Shown one piece after another: positions 42,983 through 52,500 of a DNA stretch of 64,000 nucleotides. Position 1 is the first letter of the stretch, and every line of letters starts with the position of its first letter. The notes under the pieces were generated by a model. It did not search any database. It saw only the letters and a list, made by a program, of their open reading frames with translations, and was not told the DNA's origin. The translations under genes were made by a program, and so were the position numbers. Origin of the DNA: Arthrobacter sp. M4 (lineage in GTDB: Bacteria > Actinomycetota > Actinomycetes > Actinomycetales > Micrococcaceae). Where the stretch lies: contig NZ_JAIWYX010000007.1 in assembly GCF_020251205.1 (NCBI RefSeq), positions 186,001 through 250,000 on the forward strand. The letters are read 5' to 3'.

Positions 42983-44737
42983 ATGACCCAGATCTTCGAC
43001 AATCCCGCGGATTTCGCGGATGAGGCGCTGGACGGCTTCGTGGCAGCCAACCGCGGCTACGTTGCCCGCGTGGATGGCGGCGTCGTCCGTTCCACCGAAG
43101 TGTCCCAAGGCCAAGTGGCCGTTGTCATCGGCGGCGGCTCCGGACACTACCCGGCCTTCGCTGGCCTGGTAGGACCGGGGCTCGCCACCGCATCAGCATG
43201 CGGCAACATGTTCGCGTCCCCCGCGGCCGGACAGGTCTACCGCGTGGCCAAGGCAGCCAACGCTGGCGGCGGCGTGCTCCTGAGCTACGGAAACTACGCC
43301 GGTGACGTCCTGCACTTCGGCCAGGCACAGCTGCGGCTCAACGCTGAAGGCATTGAAACCCGCACAGTCTTGGTGACCGACGACATCGCCAGCGCCCCGC
43401 AGGACCAGCTCGAGAAGCGCCGCGGAATCGCCGGCGACCTGACGGTCTTCAAGATTGCCGGGGCCGCGGCCGAGGCTGGGATGAGCCTCGACGACGTCGA
43501 GCGGCTGGCCATCAAGGCCAACTACCGCACGCGCTCGCTGGGAGTCGCTTTTGACGGCTGTACCCTTCCCGGCGCTGCCGAACCGCTCTTCCATGTCCCC
43601 GAAGGGCATATGTCCCTGGGCCTCGGGATCCACGGCGAACCCGGCATCTCGGACCACCCGATGCCTACCGCCTCCGAACTCGCCGAACTGCTGGTCGGAA
43701 AGCTCCTCGAGGACAAGCCGGACAACGCTGGAGACCGAGTGGTGGCCGTCGTCAACGGCCTCGGCACTGTCAAGTACGACGAACTGTTCCTGCTGTTCGG
43801 CAAGATCGACGCCCTCCTCACCAAGGCGGGCCTGACCGTCGTCGAACCTGAGTGCGGCGAACTGGTGACCAGTCTGGACATGTCCGGACTGTCCCTCACG
43901 CTCTTCTGGCTGGATGAGGAACTCGAGCAGCTGTGGGCAGCGCCAGCGAATACGCCGGCCTTCCGCAAGGGCAGCATGTCGCCTCGCGTGCTCCGCAGGG
44001 CCGAGTTGCTGGAAGCCTCGAGCGAGGCCGAGCAGGAAGCCACCACACCTGCGGCTACGGAACTCGGCGCGTTGGCCGTGGCAGTCCTCGAAGAAGTGCG
44101 CGCCACCATCGAAGAACACGAAGAGTCCCTCGGCAAGCTCGACGCGATTGCGGGCGACGGCGACCACGGCATCGGCATGCGCCGCGGGGTTGAAGCGGCC
44201 GCCGCAGCCGCGCTCGCAAAGCCAGGTGCCGGCGTCGGGCGTGTTTTGGAAGCGGCCGGTGAGGCCTGGAGCGAAAAGGCCGGTGGCACCTCCGGTGCCC
44301 TGTGGGGTTCCGCGATCATCGCGGCCGGGCAGGCGCTCGGCAACCGTGATGGTTACACCCGCGAGGACGCAGCTGCCGCAGTGCGAGCCTTTACCGACGC
44401 GATCACCAACCTGGGGAAGGCCGAGGAGGGCGATAAGACCATGGTGGACGCGCTGCTCCCGTTCCGGGACACCTTCCTCAAAGAGTTCGACGCCGGAGCT
44501 CCCGCCGACGTCGCGCTTGAAGTCGCCGCGGCTGCCGCATCGGCGGCGGCAGGGGCCACGGCGTCACTTCGTCCGTTGAAGGGCCGCGCCAGGCCCCTAG
44601 CGGAGAAGAGCCTCGGCCACCCCGATCCCGGGGCCGTGTCCTTCGGCCTGATCGCGGAAAGAATCTCAGCTTTTATCTCGTCCAATCACATCATCTCGAC
44701 CCGGGCCGCCCAGGTCCCGGAAGGAGCGCAGGCATGA
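42983..44737 (+). CDS. DhaK-DhaL fusion kinase, probable erythrulose kinase
   Basis: 584 residues. DhaK domain (about 1-335) with [21 protein letters not shown] loop and the His217 that binds the ketose covalently ([10 protein letters not shown]). A short linker, then DhaL (about 370-580) with [12 protein letters not shown] (Asp392 region) for ATP/Mg and [12 protein letters not shown]-dependent single-chain kinases of this type phosphorylate dihydroxyacetone or four-carbon ketoses (LerK/DerK). The RpiB and TPI-like genes in the same operon favour L-erythrulose. RBS AGAGGAACC; overlaps rpiB by ATGA. Confidence 0.88.
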   Translation: MTQIFDNPADFADEALDGFVAANRGYVARVDGGVVRSTEVSQGQVAVVIGGGSGHYPAFAGLVGPGLATASACGNMFASPAAGQVYRVAKAANAGGGVLLSYGNYAGDVLHFGQAQLRLNAEGIETRTVLVTDDIASAPQDQLEKRRGIAGDLTVFKIAGAAAEAGMSLDDVERLAIKANYRTRSLGVAFDGCTLPGAAEPLFHVPEGHMSLGLGIHGEPGISDHPMPTASELAELLVGKLLEDKPDNAGDRVVAVVNGLGTVKYDELFLLFGKIDALLTKAGLTVVEPECGELVTSLDMSGLSLTLFWLDEELEQLWAAPANTPAFRKGSMSPRVLRRAELLEASSEAEQEATTPAATELGALAVAVLEEVRATIEEHEESLGKLDAIAGDGDHGIGMRRGVEAAAAAALAKPGAGVGRVLEAAGEAWSEKAGGTSGALWGSAIIAAGQALGNRDGYTREDAAAAVRAFTDAITNLGKAEEGDKTMVDALLPFRDTFLKEFDAGAPADVALEVAAAAASAAAGATASLRPLKGRARPLAEKSLGHPDPGAVSFGLIAERISAFISSNHIISTRAAQVPEGAQA

Positions 44738-45231
44738 GCGCAGGAAACGGCTGGCGGATCGTCGTTGGCAACGATGAGGCAGGCGTCGAATACAAGGAAG
44801 CACTGAAGGCGCTGCTGGAAACTGACCCTCGGGTGGCATCCGTGGAGGACATCGGAGTCGGCACGAATGACTCGACGGCGTACCCGCATGTCGCCGTCGA
44901 CGCGGCCCGGCGGGTTGCCGACGGCGCTGCCGACCGCGCTTTGCTGATCTGCGGCACCGGACTGGGCGTCGCTATCGCGGCGAACAAAGTTCCCGGAATC
45001 CGCGCCGTCACCGCCCACGACAGCTACTCCGTTGAGCGATCAGTCCTGAGCAACAACGCCCAGGTCTTGACCTTTGGCCAGCGGGTGATCGGCTTGGAAC
45101 TGGCCAAGAAACTGGTGGGTGAATGGCTTGACCACCGCTTTGACCAGAACAGTGCGTCCGCTGCCAAAGTGGAGGCCATCTGCTCCTATGAACCCGAGTA
45201 CACAGCATCCGAAAACACGAAGGCATCCTGA
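44734..45231 (+). CDS. RpiB/LacAB-type isomerase, probable D-erythrulose-4-phosphate isomerase
   Basis: 165 residues. RpiB family motifs: [16 protein letters not shown] at the N-terminus (family SDHAG; His is Glu here), Cys73 catalytic base in [22 protein letters not shown], and [16 protein letters not shown]. In erythritol/threitol pathways a protein of this family (EryI/DerI) turns D-erythrulose-4-phosphate into D-erythrose-4-phosphate. The NDEAG variant supports a substrate different from ribose-5-phosphate. Coupled to the kinase by ATGA. Confidence 0.85.
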   Translation: MSAGNGWRIVVGNDEAGVEYKEALKALLETDPRVASVEDIGVGTNDSTAYPHVAVDAARRVADGAADRALLICGTGLGVAIAANKVPGIRAVTAHDSYSVERSVLSNNAQVLTFGQRVIGLELAKKLVGEWLDHRFDQNSASAAKVEAICSYEPEYTASENTKAS

Positions 45232-45234
45232 TCA

Positions 45235-46197
45235 ATGACTGAGAATCCCATGAAAAAGTTCGCCGTAGTCGGATCCGGCTACATGGGTGGCGGCATCGCC
45301 CAGGTGCTGGCCCTCGGCGGTGCCCGCGTTGCGCTGGCCGACGTCTCCGCCGAAGTGGCGCAGAAGAACTACGAGCGTCTGCTTGTGGAGTCGGACCAGT
45401 TTGTGGCGGACGGGCTCTTCCCCGAGGACGCCACCGCCGTCCTCAAGGAAAACCTGTGGGTGGCCAAGGACATCGAAGAGGCCGTGGCGGATGCTGACTT
45501 CATTGAAGAGGCCGTTCCCGAGGTCATCGAGATCAAGCACCAGACCCTGGCTCGCATCAGTGCCGCGGCCAAGCCAGAGGCAATTATCGGTTCCAACACG
45601 TCCACGATTTCCATCGCGGAACTGTCCAAGCCTGTGGCCAACCCGGAGCGGTTCCTGGGCGTGCACTTCTCCAACCCGTCGCCGTTCATCCCGGGCGTGG
45701 AGATCATCCCGCACGCCGGCACGTCAACCGAAACCGTGGCCGCCGCGCGCCAACTGGTCCACGGCGCGGGCAAGGAAACGGCTGTGGTCAAGGACGTCAC
45801 CGGCTTCGTCCTCAACCGACTGCAGTACGCACTCTTCCACGAAGCTGCCCAGCTGGTGGAGCAGGGCGTGGCGACGGCCGAGGATGTGGACACCCTGGTC
45901 CGCACCACCTTCGGTTTCCGGCTGCCATTCTTCGGCCCGTTCGCCATTGCGGACATGGCTGGCCTGGACGTGTACAACTTCTGCTACAAGTCCCTGCAGA
46001 CCGATTTCCCGGAGCGCTTCGCAACGCCGAAGATCCTCAGCGACTTGGTGGAGGCCGGCAAGCTCGGCACCAAAACCGGGGCAGGGTTCCTCAACGTTCC
46101 GGCTGAGCGCACGCCTGAGCTGGTCGCCTACCGCAACAAGGCCTACGTTGCAATGCAGAAGCTCATTGAAGAGCTTGGCCCGGCACCAATCAACTGA
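45235..46197 (+). CDS. 3-hydroxyacyl-CoA-dehydrogenase-like oxidoreductase
   Basis: 320 residues from the ATG at 45235, four bases after rpiB; an ATG five codons later is possible. N-terminal Rossmann domain with VVGSGYMGGGIAQVLA and IGSNTSTISIAEL, then HFSNPSPFIPGVEIIPH and a helical C-terminal domain (VLNRLQYALFHEAAQLVEQG, KLGTKTGAGFLN). The fold is that of 3-hydroxyacyl-CoA, L-carnitine and L-gulonate 3-dehydrogenases: NAD-linked oxidation of a 3-hydroxy acid. There are no beta-oxidation genes here, so a free sugar acid is more likely than an acyl-CoA. Its product would be a 3-oxo acid, ready for decarboxylation. Confidence 0.82.
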   Translation: MTENPMKKFAVVGSGYMGGGIAQVLALGGARVALADVSAEVAQKNYERLLVESDQFVADGLFPEDATAVLKENLWVAKDIEEAVADADFIEEAVPEVIEIKHQTLARISAAAKPEAIIGSNTSTISIAELSKPVANPERFLGVHFSNPSPFIPGVEIIPHAGTSTETVAAARQLVHGAGKETAVVKDVTGFVLNRLQYALFHEAAQLVEQGVATAEDVDTLVRTTFGFRLPFFGPFAIADMAGLDVYNFCYKSLQTDFPERFATPKILSDLVEAGKLGTKTGAGFLNVPAERTPELVAYRNKAYVAMQKLIEELGPAPIN

Positions 46198-46217
46198 CCC
46201 TTAATCAGGAGAGACCT

Positions 46218-46985
46218 TTGACTAATTTCCCCGCTGAACGCACCGCGATCGTCACAGGTGCCGTTTCGGAGCGTGGCATCGGCCGCGCAACCGTTAACTA
46301 CCTGGCCGCCCAGGGCTGGAACATCGGCATCATCGACTTGGACGACGCCCTCTGCAAGGCAGCCGCCAAGGAAATCGAAGCCGAATACGGCGTCAAGGCC
46401 CACGGCGTGGGCGCCAACGTAGCCAGCGAAGCCGCTGTCCGTGCCGCGATCGACGAGATCGAGGCCGAACTGCCCCAGATTGTTGCGCTCGCGAATGTGG
46501 CGGGCGTCAGCTCTCCCATCGCTTACCTGGAGCTGGAGCCGGCCGAATGGGACCGCGTTCTCAACATCAACCTCAACGGTGTTCACTACGCCACCCGCCG
46601 CGTGGCTGAGTCGATGGCGAAGAACCGGATCGGCCGGATCGTGAACATTTCCTCCGTGTCTGCCCAGCGCGGCGGCGGAACGTTCTCCAAGACGCCGTAC
46701 TCAGTGGCCAAGGCTGGTGTCATCGGCCTGACCCGCGCCACGGCACGCGAACTCGGAGAGTTCGACATCACTGTCAACGCGATCTCCCCGGGTCCCATCG
46801 ACACGGACATCATGGGGGGAACGCTCAGCCAGGAACGCAAGGACGAACTCGTCAAGGACCTCGTGGTCAACCGGGTGGGCTCCACCCGTGACATTGCCGC
46901 CGCCATCGCCTTCCTCGTCAGCGAGGACGCCGGATACATCTCCGGCCAGACGCTGAATGTGGATGGCGGTCTATACATGCACTAG
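46218..46985 (+). CDS. Short-chain dehydrogenase/reductase
   Basis: 255 residues from a TTG at 46218 with AGGAGAG upstream. Classical SDR: cofactor motif VTGAVSERGIGRA (TGxxxGxG), NVAG, catalytic Ser in VNISSVSAQ, YSVAK (Tyr-x-x-x-Lys), SPGPIDTDI, and the C-terminal GQTLNVDGG. Asp at IIDLDD favours NAD. In this operon it could oxidise the polyol, aldose or aldonate entering the pathway. Downstream is a 36-residue membrane peptide. Confidence 0.88.
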   Translation: MTNFPAERTAIVTGAVSERGIGRATVNYLAAQGWNIGIIDLDDALCKAAAKEIEAEYGVKAHGVGANVASEAAVRAAIDEIEAELPQIVALANVAGVSSPIAYLELEPAEWDRVLNINLNGVHYATRRVAESMAKNRIGRIVNISSVSAQRGGGTFSKTPYSVAKAGVIGLTRATARELGEFDITVNAISPGPIDTDIMGGTLSQERKDELVKDLVVNRVGSTRDIAAAIAFLVSEDAGYISGQTLNVDGGLYMH

Positions 46986-46996
46986 GTCACGCACGC

Positions 46997-47107
46997 ATGA
47001 AGACCTGGAACCGAGTAACCAGTTTGAGCAAGGAACGCAAGATCTACTTGGCCATCGGCGTGCTCGCCTGCCTGGTGGGAATTGTGCTCATAGCCTATCC
47101 CCGCTGA
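46997..47107 (+). CDS. 36-residue single-helix membrane peptide
   Basis: MKTWNRVTSLSKERKIY then LAIGVLACLVGIVLIAYPR: a basic N-terminus and one membrane helix. It starts 12 bases after the SDR stop with a weak AGGT site and lies in the 248-base gap before the MFS transporter. Charge pattern, helix length and position support a real small protein, possibly a transporter partner. No family recognised; it is too short to be sure. Confidence 0.5.
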   Translation: MKTWNRVTSLSKERKIYLAIGVLACLVGIVLIAYPR

Positions 47108-47233
47108 CGATCCGCCGGAAAGCCGGCGGACCCTTAGTGGGCCTACTTTCGAGGCCGGAATTCCGGCCCCCGACATCACCATGGGCCGGCACTCACCGGC
47201 ACACCCCAACCCAATTACTCAATGAGGAGTTAG

Positions 47234-48583
47234 ATGTCTGTCGCAACTACATCCACACAGGAGCTCTTAGAGACCCCGGTCCTCAAATCGGCCATCTCCA
47301 AGGCCTCGCGCCGGCTGATGCCAATGCTGGTGATCCTGTACGTAGTGGCCTTCCTTGACCGCACCAACGTTGGCTTCGCCGAAGCTGCGCTGCACGTGGA
47401 CAAGGGAATCACCGCTGGTGCCTACGCCCTGGGCGCCGGAATTTTCTTCATCGGCTACGCCCTGTTCGAAATCCCCAGCAACCTGCTCCTGAACAAGTTC
47501 GGTGCGAAGGTCTGGCTGGCACGCATCGCCATTACCTGGGGCATCGTGTCCTCGTGCTTTGCCTTTGTGCAGGACGAGACGTCCTTTGTGATCCTCCGCT
47601 TCCTGCTGGGCGTCACCGAGGCCGGCCTGTTCCCGGGCGTCATCATGTTCCTTGCCGCCTGGTTCCCCAACAAGGTCCGCGTGAAGATGTTCGCCATTTT
47701 CTACCTGGCACAGCCCTTCTCCCAGATGATCGGTGCCCCGCTGTCCGGCTGGCTCATCAACATCGGTGACCAGGTCCCCGGCATCGCGGGTTGGCAGGTT
47801 ATGTTCTTCGTTGAAGGTATGCTCGCGGTCCTCGCAGGCATCGCCGCGTACTTCTTCCTTATCAACGGCCCGCAGCAGGCCAAGTTCCTCAGCCAGGAGG
47901 AGAAGAACGCCCTCACCGAGGTTATGGCCCTTGAAGACACCGTCAAGGAAGAATCCGGTCCCCGTGGCGTGCTCGCCTCCATGCGCAACGGCCGGGTCTG
48001 GTACTTCACCGTCATCTACTTCTGCCTGCAGATTGCCGTGTACGGTGTGACGTTCTACCTGCCGCAGCAGGTGTCGCAGCTGACGGGCCAGAAGGTGGGT
48101 CTCGCCGTCGGTCTCCTGGCCGCCATCCCGTGGTTCTTCGGAATGTTCGCCTGCTACTTCATCGGCAAGGCTGCCAACACGGTTGCCCGCCGCCGCATCT
48201 GGGGCACCGGCCTGTTCATCTCCACCGGGGTCTGCATCTTCGGTTCGGCCTGGGCCGGCTCCAACCACCTTCCGGCGCTTGGCATCATCTTCATCACCCT
48301 GGCCGTGTGCAGCTTCCTCTCCACAGGTCCGATCTGCTGGGCCTACCCGACGGCATTCCTCACCGGTTCCGCCGCCGCGGCCGGCATCGGCCTGATCAAC
48401 TCGCTGGGCAACCTGGGTGGCTTCGTGGCCCCGATCCTGCGCACCACGGTCAACGAGGTCACGGCTTCGGACACCGGCACCATGGGTGTCTACGCCCTGG
48501 GTGTGCTGCCCTTCCTGGCGGCACTGATGATGTTCGGAACACGCGTGTTCAAGAACAAGGCCGACGAACTGCTGGGTAAGTAA
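47234..48583 (+). CDS. MFS transporter, ACS (organic/sugar acid) family
   Basis: 449 residues with GAGGAG nine bases before the ATG. Twelve helices. The opening RRLMPMLVILYVVAFLDRTNVGFAEAAL is the hallmark of the anion:cation symporter group (D-galactonate, glucarate, tartrate, phthalate carriers), followed by FFIGYALFEIPSNLLLNKFG and RFLLGVTEAGLFPGV. It would import the acid substrate of this operon with protons. This is the main evidence that the substrate is an acid instead of a neutral polyol. Confidence 0.9.
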   Translation: MSVATTSTQELLETPVLKSAISKASRRLMPMLVILYVVAFLDRTNVGFAEAALHVDKGITAGAYALGAGIFFIGYALFEIPSNLLLNKFGAKVWLARIAITWGIVSSCFAFVQDETSFVILRFLLGVTEAGLFPGVIMFLAAWFPNKVRVKMFAIFYLAQPFSQMIGAPLSGWLINIGDQVPGIAGWQVMFFVEGMLAVLAGIAAYFFLINGPQQAKFLSQEEKNALTEVMALEDTVKEESGPRGVLASMRNGRVWYFTVIYFCLQIAVYGVTFYLPQQVSQLTGQKVGLAVGLLAAIPWFFGMFACYFIGKAANTVARRRIWGTGLFISTGVCIFGSAWAGSNHLPALGIIFITLAVCSFLSTGPICWAYPTAFLTGSAAAAGIGLINSLGNLGGFVAPILRTTVNEVTASDTGTMGVYALGVLPFLAALMMFGTRVFKNKADELLGK

Positions 48584-48590
48584 GCAATTC

Positions 48591-49520
48591 ATGAAGCAGC
48601 TGTTGCCCGAAAATGCCCTCGCAAACGCCGAACTGTTTGTTGGCGTGAGCACCAAGATGTACCTCGGCTACCAGCGGTCGCTGGACTGGTTGGCGCAGCT
48701 GCGCGCAGAAGTGGACTCCCGCCCGGCCGTCGCGGCCGGGCGGGTTGTCCCGTTCGTCATCCCCTCGTTCCCTGTGTTGCCTGCGGCGGCGGAAATCCTG
48801 GATGGTTCTCCGGTGCTGCTCGGCGCCCAGAATTGCGGGTGGGCGGACGGTCCATGGACGGGTGAGGTCTCGCCATCCATGCTCGCCGAACTCGGCGTGC
48901 GGGTCGTCGAAATCGGGCACGCGGAGCGGCGCCGCCACTTCGCGGAGGATGACGCCGTCGTGGCGCGCAAGGTCCGTGCAGCGATCGACGCCGGGCTGAC
49001 GCCTCTCTTGTGCGTCGGCGAAGACGCTGCGCCGGGTGCGTCTGCAACGACGAACGATTCCAGTGGAGGCCACCGCTCAGGTGGCTGTGGTACCGAGACG
49101 CAGGAAGGCCTCCTGTCCGAACGCGAGGCTGGGCGATCTTCAGAGCAAAGCGGTCCCGCCCAAGCAGCTAATGTCGTCTACCGGCAGATCGAGGCGGCCG
49201 TGGGCGGCGACTGGGGACTCGCCTCGCATCTGGTGATCGCCTATGAGCCCGTTTGGGCCATCGGCGCGGCCCAGCCGGCCAGCCCGCGGTACGTGTCCGA
49301 CGTCGTTCTTCGGCTCCGCGCGCTCCTCGCCGACCGCGACCACGGCACCTCCCTGGCTGGGCTCCCCGTCATCTACGGCGGTTCCGCCGGGCCTGGCCTC
49401 CTTCCGTCGCTGGATGGGGTTTCAGGACTGTTTTTGGGCAGGTTTGCCCACGATCCTGCGAACTTCGGGACGGTCCTGGACGAGGCTCTGGCGCTGGCAG
49501 AGGGCCACAAAGCCGCCTAG
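48591..49520 (+). CDS. Triosephosphate-isomerase-like, probable L-erythrulose-1-phosphate isomerase
   Basis: 309 residues, about 55 more than glycolytic TPI. Catalytic Lys in GVSTKMYLG (normal N-x-K has Ser for Asn), His in VVEIGHAERRRHF and Glu in VIAYEPVWAIG are kept; the flexible loop 6 reads AAQPASP instead of TGKTATP. An insertion of about 40 residues (GASATTNDSSGGHRSGGC and on) follows CVGED. Such divergent TPIs (EryH, LerI) convert L-erythrulose-1-phosphate to D-erythrulose-4-phosphate. It closes the operon, eight bases after the transporter gene. Its last 99 bases overlap the helicase gene on the other strand. Confidence 0.82.
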   Translation: MKQLLPENALANAELFVGVSTKMYLGYQRSLDWLAQLRAEVDSRPAVAAGRVVPFVIPSFPVLPAAAEILDGSPVLLGAQNCGWADGPWTGEVSPSMLAELGVRVVEIGHAERRRHFAEDDAVVARKVRAAIDAGLTPLLCVGEDAAPGASATTNDSSGGHRSGGCGTETQEGLLSEREAGRSSEQSGPAQAANVVYRQIEAAVGGDWGLASHLVIAYEPVWAIGAAQPASPRYVSDVVLRLRALLADRDHGTSLAGLPVIYGGSAGPGLLPSLDGVSGLFLGRFAHDPANFGTVLDEALALAEGHKAA

Positions 49521-52500
49521 GTCTTCCAAGCCGTCGGGATGGAACGGCAGGTAATTTGTCAGTTCCGGTGACCGAACCAGCACGGCTCGCCACTGACCCC
49601 GTGAGATGGCCACGTTTATTCTGTTGCGGGACAGCAGGAACCGCATGCCACGCGGTACTTCCTTTGGGGCCGAAGCAGCCATGGAAACTATGACGACTGG
49701 TGCTTCCTGGCCTTGGAACTTGTCCACGGTCCCAATACGGACCCTTTTTAGACCGGCGGTACGAAGATGCTGCAGGATGAGCTGGACCTGGGCGTTGTAG
49801 GCGGCAACAACCAGAATGTCTTCCTCGTCCAAGGGCCGCACATCGGGGGAATTCCGGGGATCCAGCCACGGTAGTCCAAGGTGCGCCCTGACTTGGCGAA
49901 CCACTTCCTCTGCCTCTTCCACAGAATGGGTGGAGTTCCCGGTGTGGCTGACGTAGACGCACTCCATACCCGCAGCCGCCCCTTCAAGTTTCCGGGACGC
50001 CGTGATGGGAGCGGAGTTGAGCCGTCCGTCATAGGACAGCTCGGATACAGCTGCACAAAGATCCGGGTGCATCCGCCACGACTCCGCCAGGAAGTAGCCC
50101 AAATCCGCGGGAAGGGTGTGATGGCCGTCCGACAACCAGCCCAAGGCGGAGCGGTCGACGGGCTGCGGGTGTATGCCTGTGGTGACCTGCGGGAGTTGCT
50201 GTGGGTCACCAAGCAGGAGCATTCGCTTGGTGCAGCGGCTTACCGCCAGGGTATTGGCCAGGGAGAACTGGCCAGCCTCGTCGATGACCAGCAGATCGAG
50301 GGACGCGGGAGGCACCGCAGCTCCAGTCATGATCCAGGCGGTCCCACCAATGAGGCAGCCTCCCGGCTCGGACAGCAACTCGGCCACGTCGTCTTTGGTC
50401 CTGCGGCTCCAAGGCATTTCGCCATCATGCTTCATGTCCTTGGCCACGATGTTTGGATCAACCCCCGCCTTTTGGATGGCGGTACACAGCATGTGCTCGA
50501 TCATCTCGTTCGATTGACCGATTACGCCGACCTTCCATCCGCGTTCCACCAAGCGGGCGATTACTAGTGAACCCACATGGGTTTTGCCTGTCCCCGGAGG
50601 ACCCTGCACCGCCAGATAGGAATGATCCAGGTCGGCCACAGCCGCTGTGATGGCGTCAGCGTATCCATGGGGGCCAGGTTTCACTGCCGGGAGTGAGGGC
50701 AGGCTCGCAAGTCGCGGTGGCCTGCGCCGCAGCAGGTCCAGGGCAGGATCCCTCGGCCAGGACGGCAGGAGGGACCGGACCCTGTGTGCAAGCTCGGACA
50801 ACGACTCCCGCTGCCCCTTGGTGTTGACAGGCGCGTCCGGAGTCAGCGCCATGGGAAGCTGCGCGAAAGGCTCTGCCTTACTGGGGAGTATCTCCCGGAC
50901 CACCAACGTCTCGGGTGAATCCTCGGGGGCATCAAGGATTTCGGTGCCCCACCCGCCCGATCTTCCTGCGGCACTCAGCTGCTTGCCGTTGAAGGCCTCC
51001 GGTACCGGCGAGTCGTACATGCGGAAGTACGTCTTGCCAGCTTGGAACCCTGAACCTTCAGCCGGGTGGCCGGTCAGCCTTAGCTCCCGGGAGGGGTTCC
51101 GCTTCCCGGGCAGAAGCGCCCAATCCTGCAAAACCTCGCACTCGTGGACGACGAAACAATCCCGGGTGTTCTCCCACTCCGCTACGGGCTGGTCCAACCG
51201 ATCGAAATGGCCCCACCAAAATTGCTTGTCTTCCCGCCGGTGATAGCCCACGGACGCAGCCACCATGGCAATGGCTCGTGCATCTGGAGTGGCCTGCTCT
51301 TGGTCCGGCAGCTCAGCCACATACGCCAAAAGAGCGGTTTCTTCCGGCGCGGCCTGGTACTTCGCCGGTTCGGTTTCCGGACGATGTTCCACGGCAGGCT
51401 CGATTTCACGTCCAATGGAGGCCTTTGCTGCCAACTCCAGCAGCCAGTCACGGAGCCTCAGCGTGGAAAGGCAGTCGTACTCGTTGTAGTCCCGGATGCT
51501 CTCCAGAATGAGCGCGGCTTCGGCAGGATTTCCGGTGTCCCGGGCCGTGCAATAGTCCGCGTAGGCCACCACGGAGGCACCGGCGTCGGTCACGTCTCCA
51601 GAGCGCAGGTGCTGCCCCATGTACAGCGGCTCAAGTTTCTTGATGCTGTAGGAGCGTTCGGAGATCCGGATGCTGTGGCGGACGGTGTCGTAGAGATCCA
51701 CCAGGACTCCGTCCCGCAGGAGAGTGTCCACGGCGTCCTCACCCACGGTATGCCTCAACGAGAGATGCCGCAGCGCAGTTTTCTCATACGCGGCGTAGTG
51801 GTAGATGTGCATGTTCGGGTACTTCTCCCGACGGTCCGCCACGTAGGCAAGGAAGTCCATCAGGGCCCGACGTTCCTCCGAGCGGGTATGCGCCCAGAAA
51901 GGCCGGAATACGGTCTGCCCGCCATCCTCAACAGGAGGCTCGATGACCCCGAACAAATACTCCAGGCCCCACTCACTGGTCACCGGGTCCTGCCACAGCG
52001 GATCGCCTTCGAAATCAAAGAAAATATCCCCTGCATCCGGCTCAGGAAGGCGGCCAAGCGTGTTGCCTTCGCGCAGCTGGTAGCTGACGGTCCGGACGCC
52101 GCCGTCCTTGTCCGGCGCCTGAACCGTCCCGTCCGGTTCTTCCACCCCGGTTTGCATTCGGGCCTGGGCCCGAAGGCGAAGGAATACGGAGTCCCCGCTT
52201 GCTTCTGCTTCGGCCAGCTGGTCGATGGTCTGGATACCGCTTTCGATGAGCTTCTTCCGACGGGACATCCCCATACCGGCCACCAGGAGCAGGTCCCGGT
52301 GCAACTCAACCTGCTCCGCGCAATACGGGCACCGGCCACAGGCTTTATACCGAGGATCTCCCCAAACCACCGCTTCCGGCGAATCCACATGCGCCTGGGC
52401 CAAGGCCAGGAAACGTGCCCTGCGCTCACGGAAGACCGGGAGGATGTCCGCTAGTCGGTGGCTGCTGTGCTCACCGCTGCCGAGCACCAGGGTCACGTCC

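Noticed and set aside
47267..48655. Long minus-strand frame antisense to the MFS transporter
   Set aside because: Shadow of a GC-rich gene; composition is charged and repetitive with no motifs.
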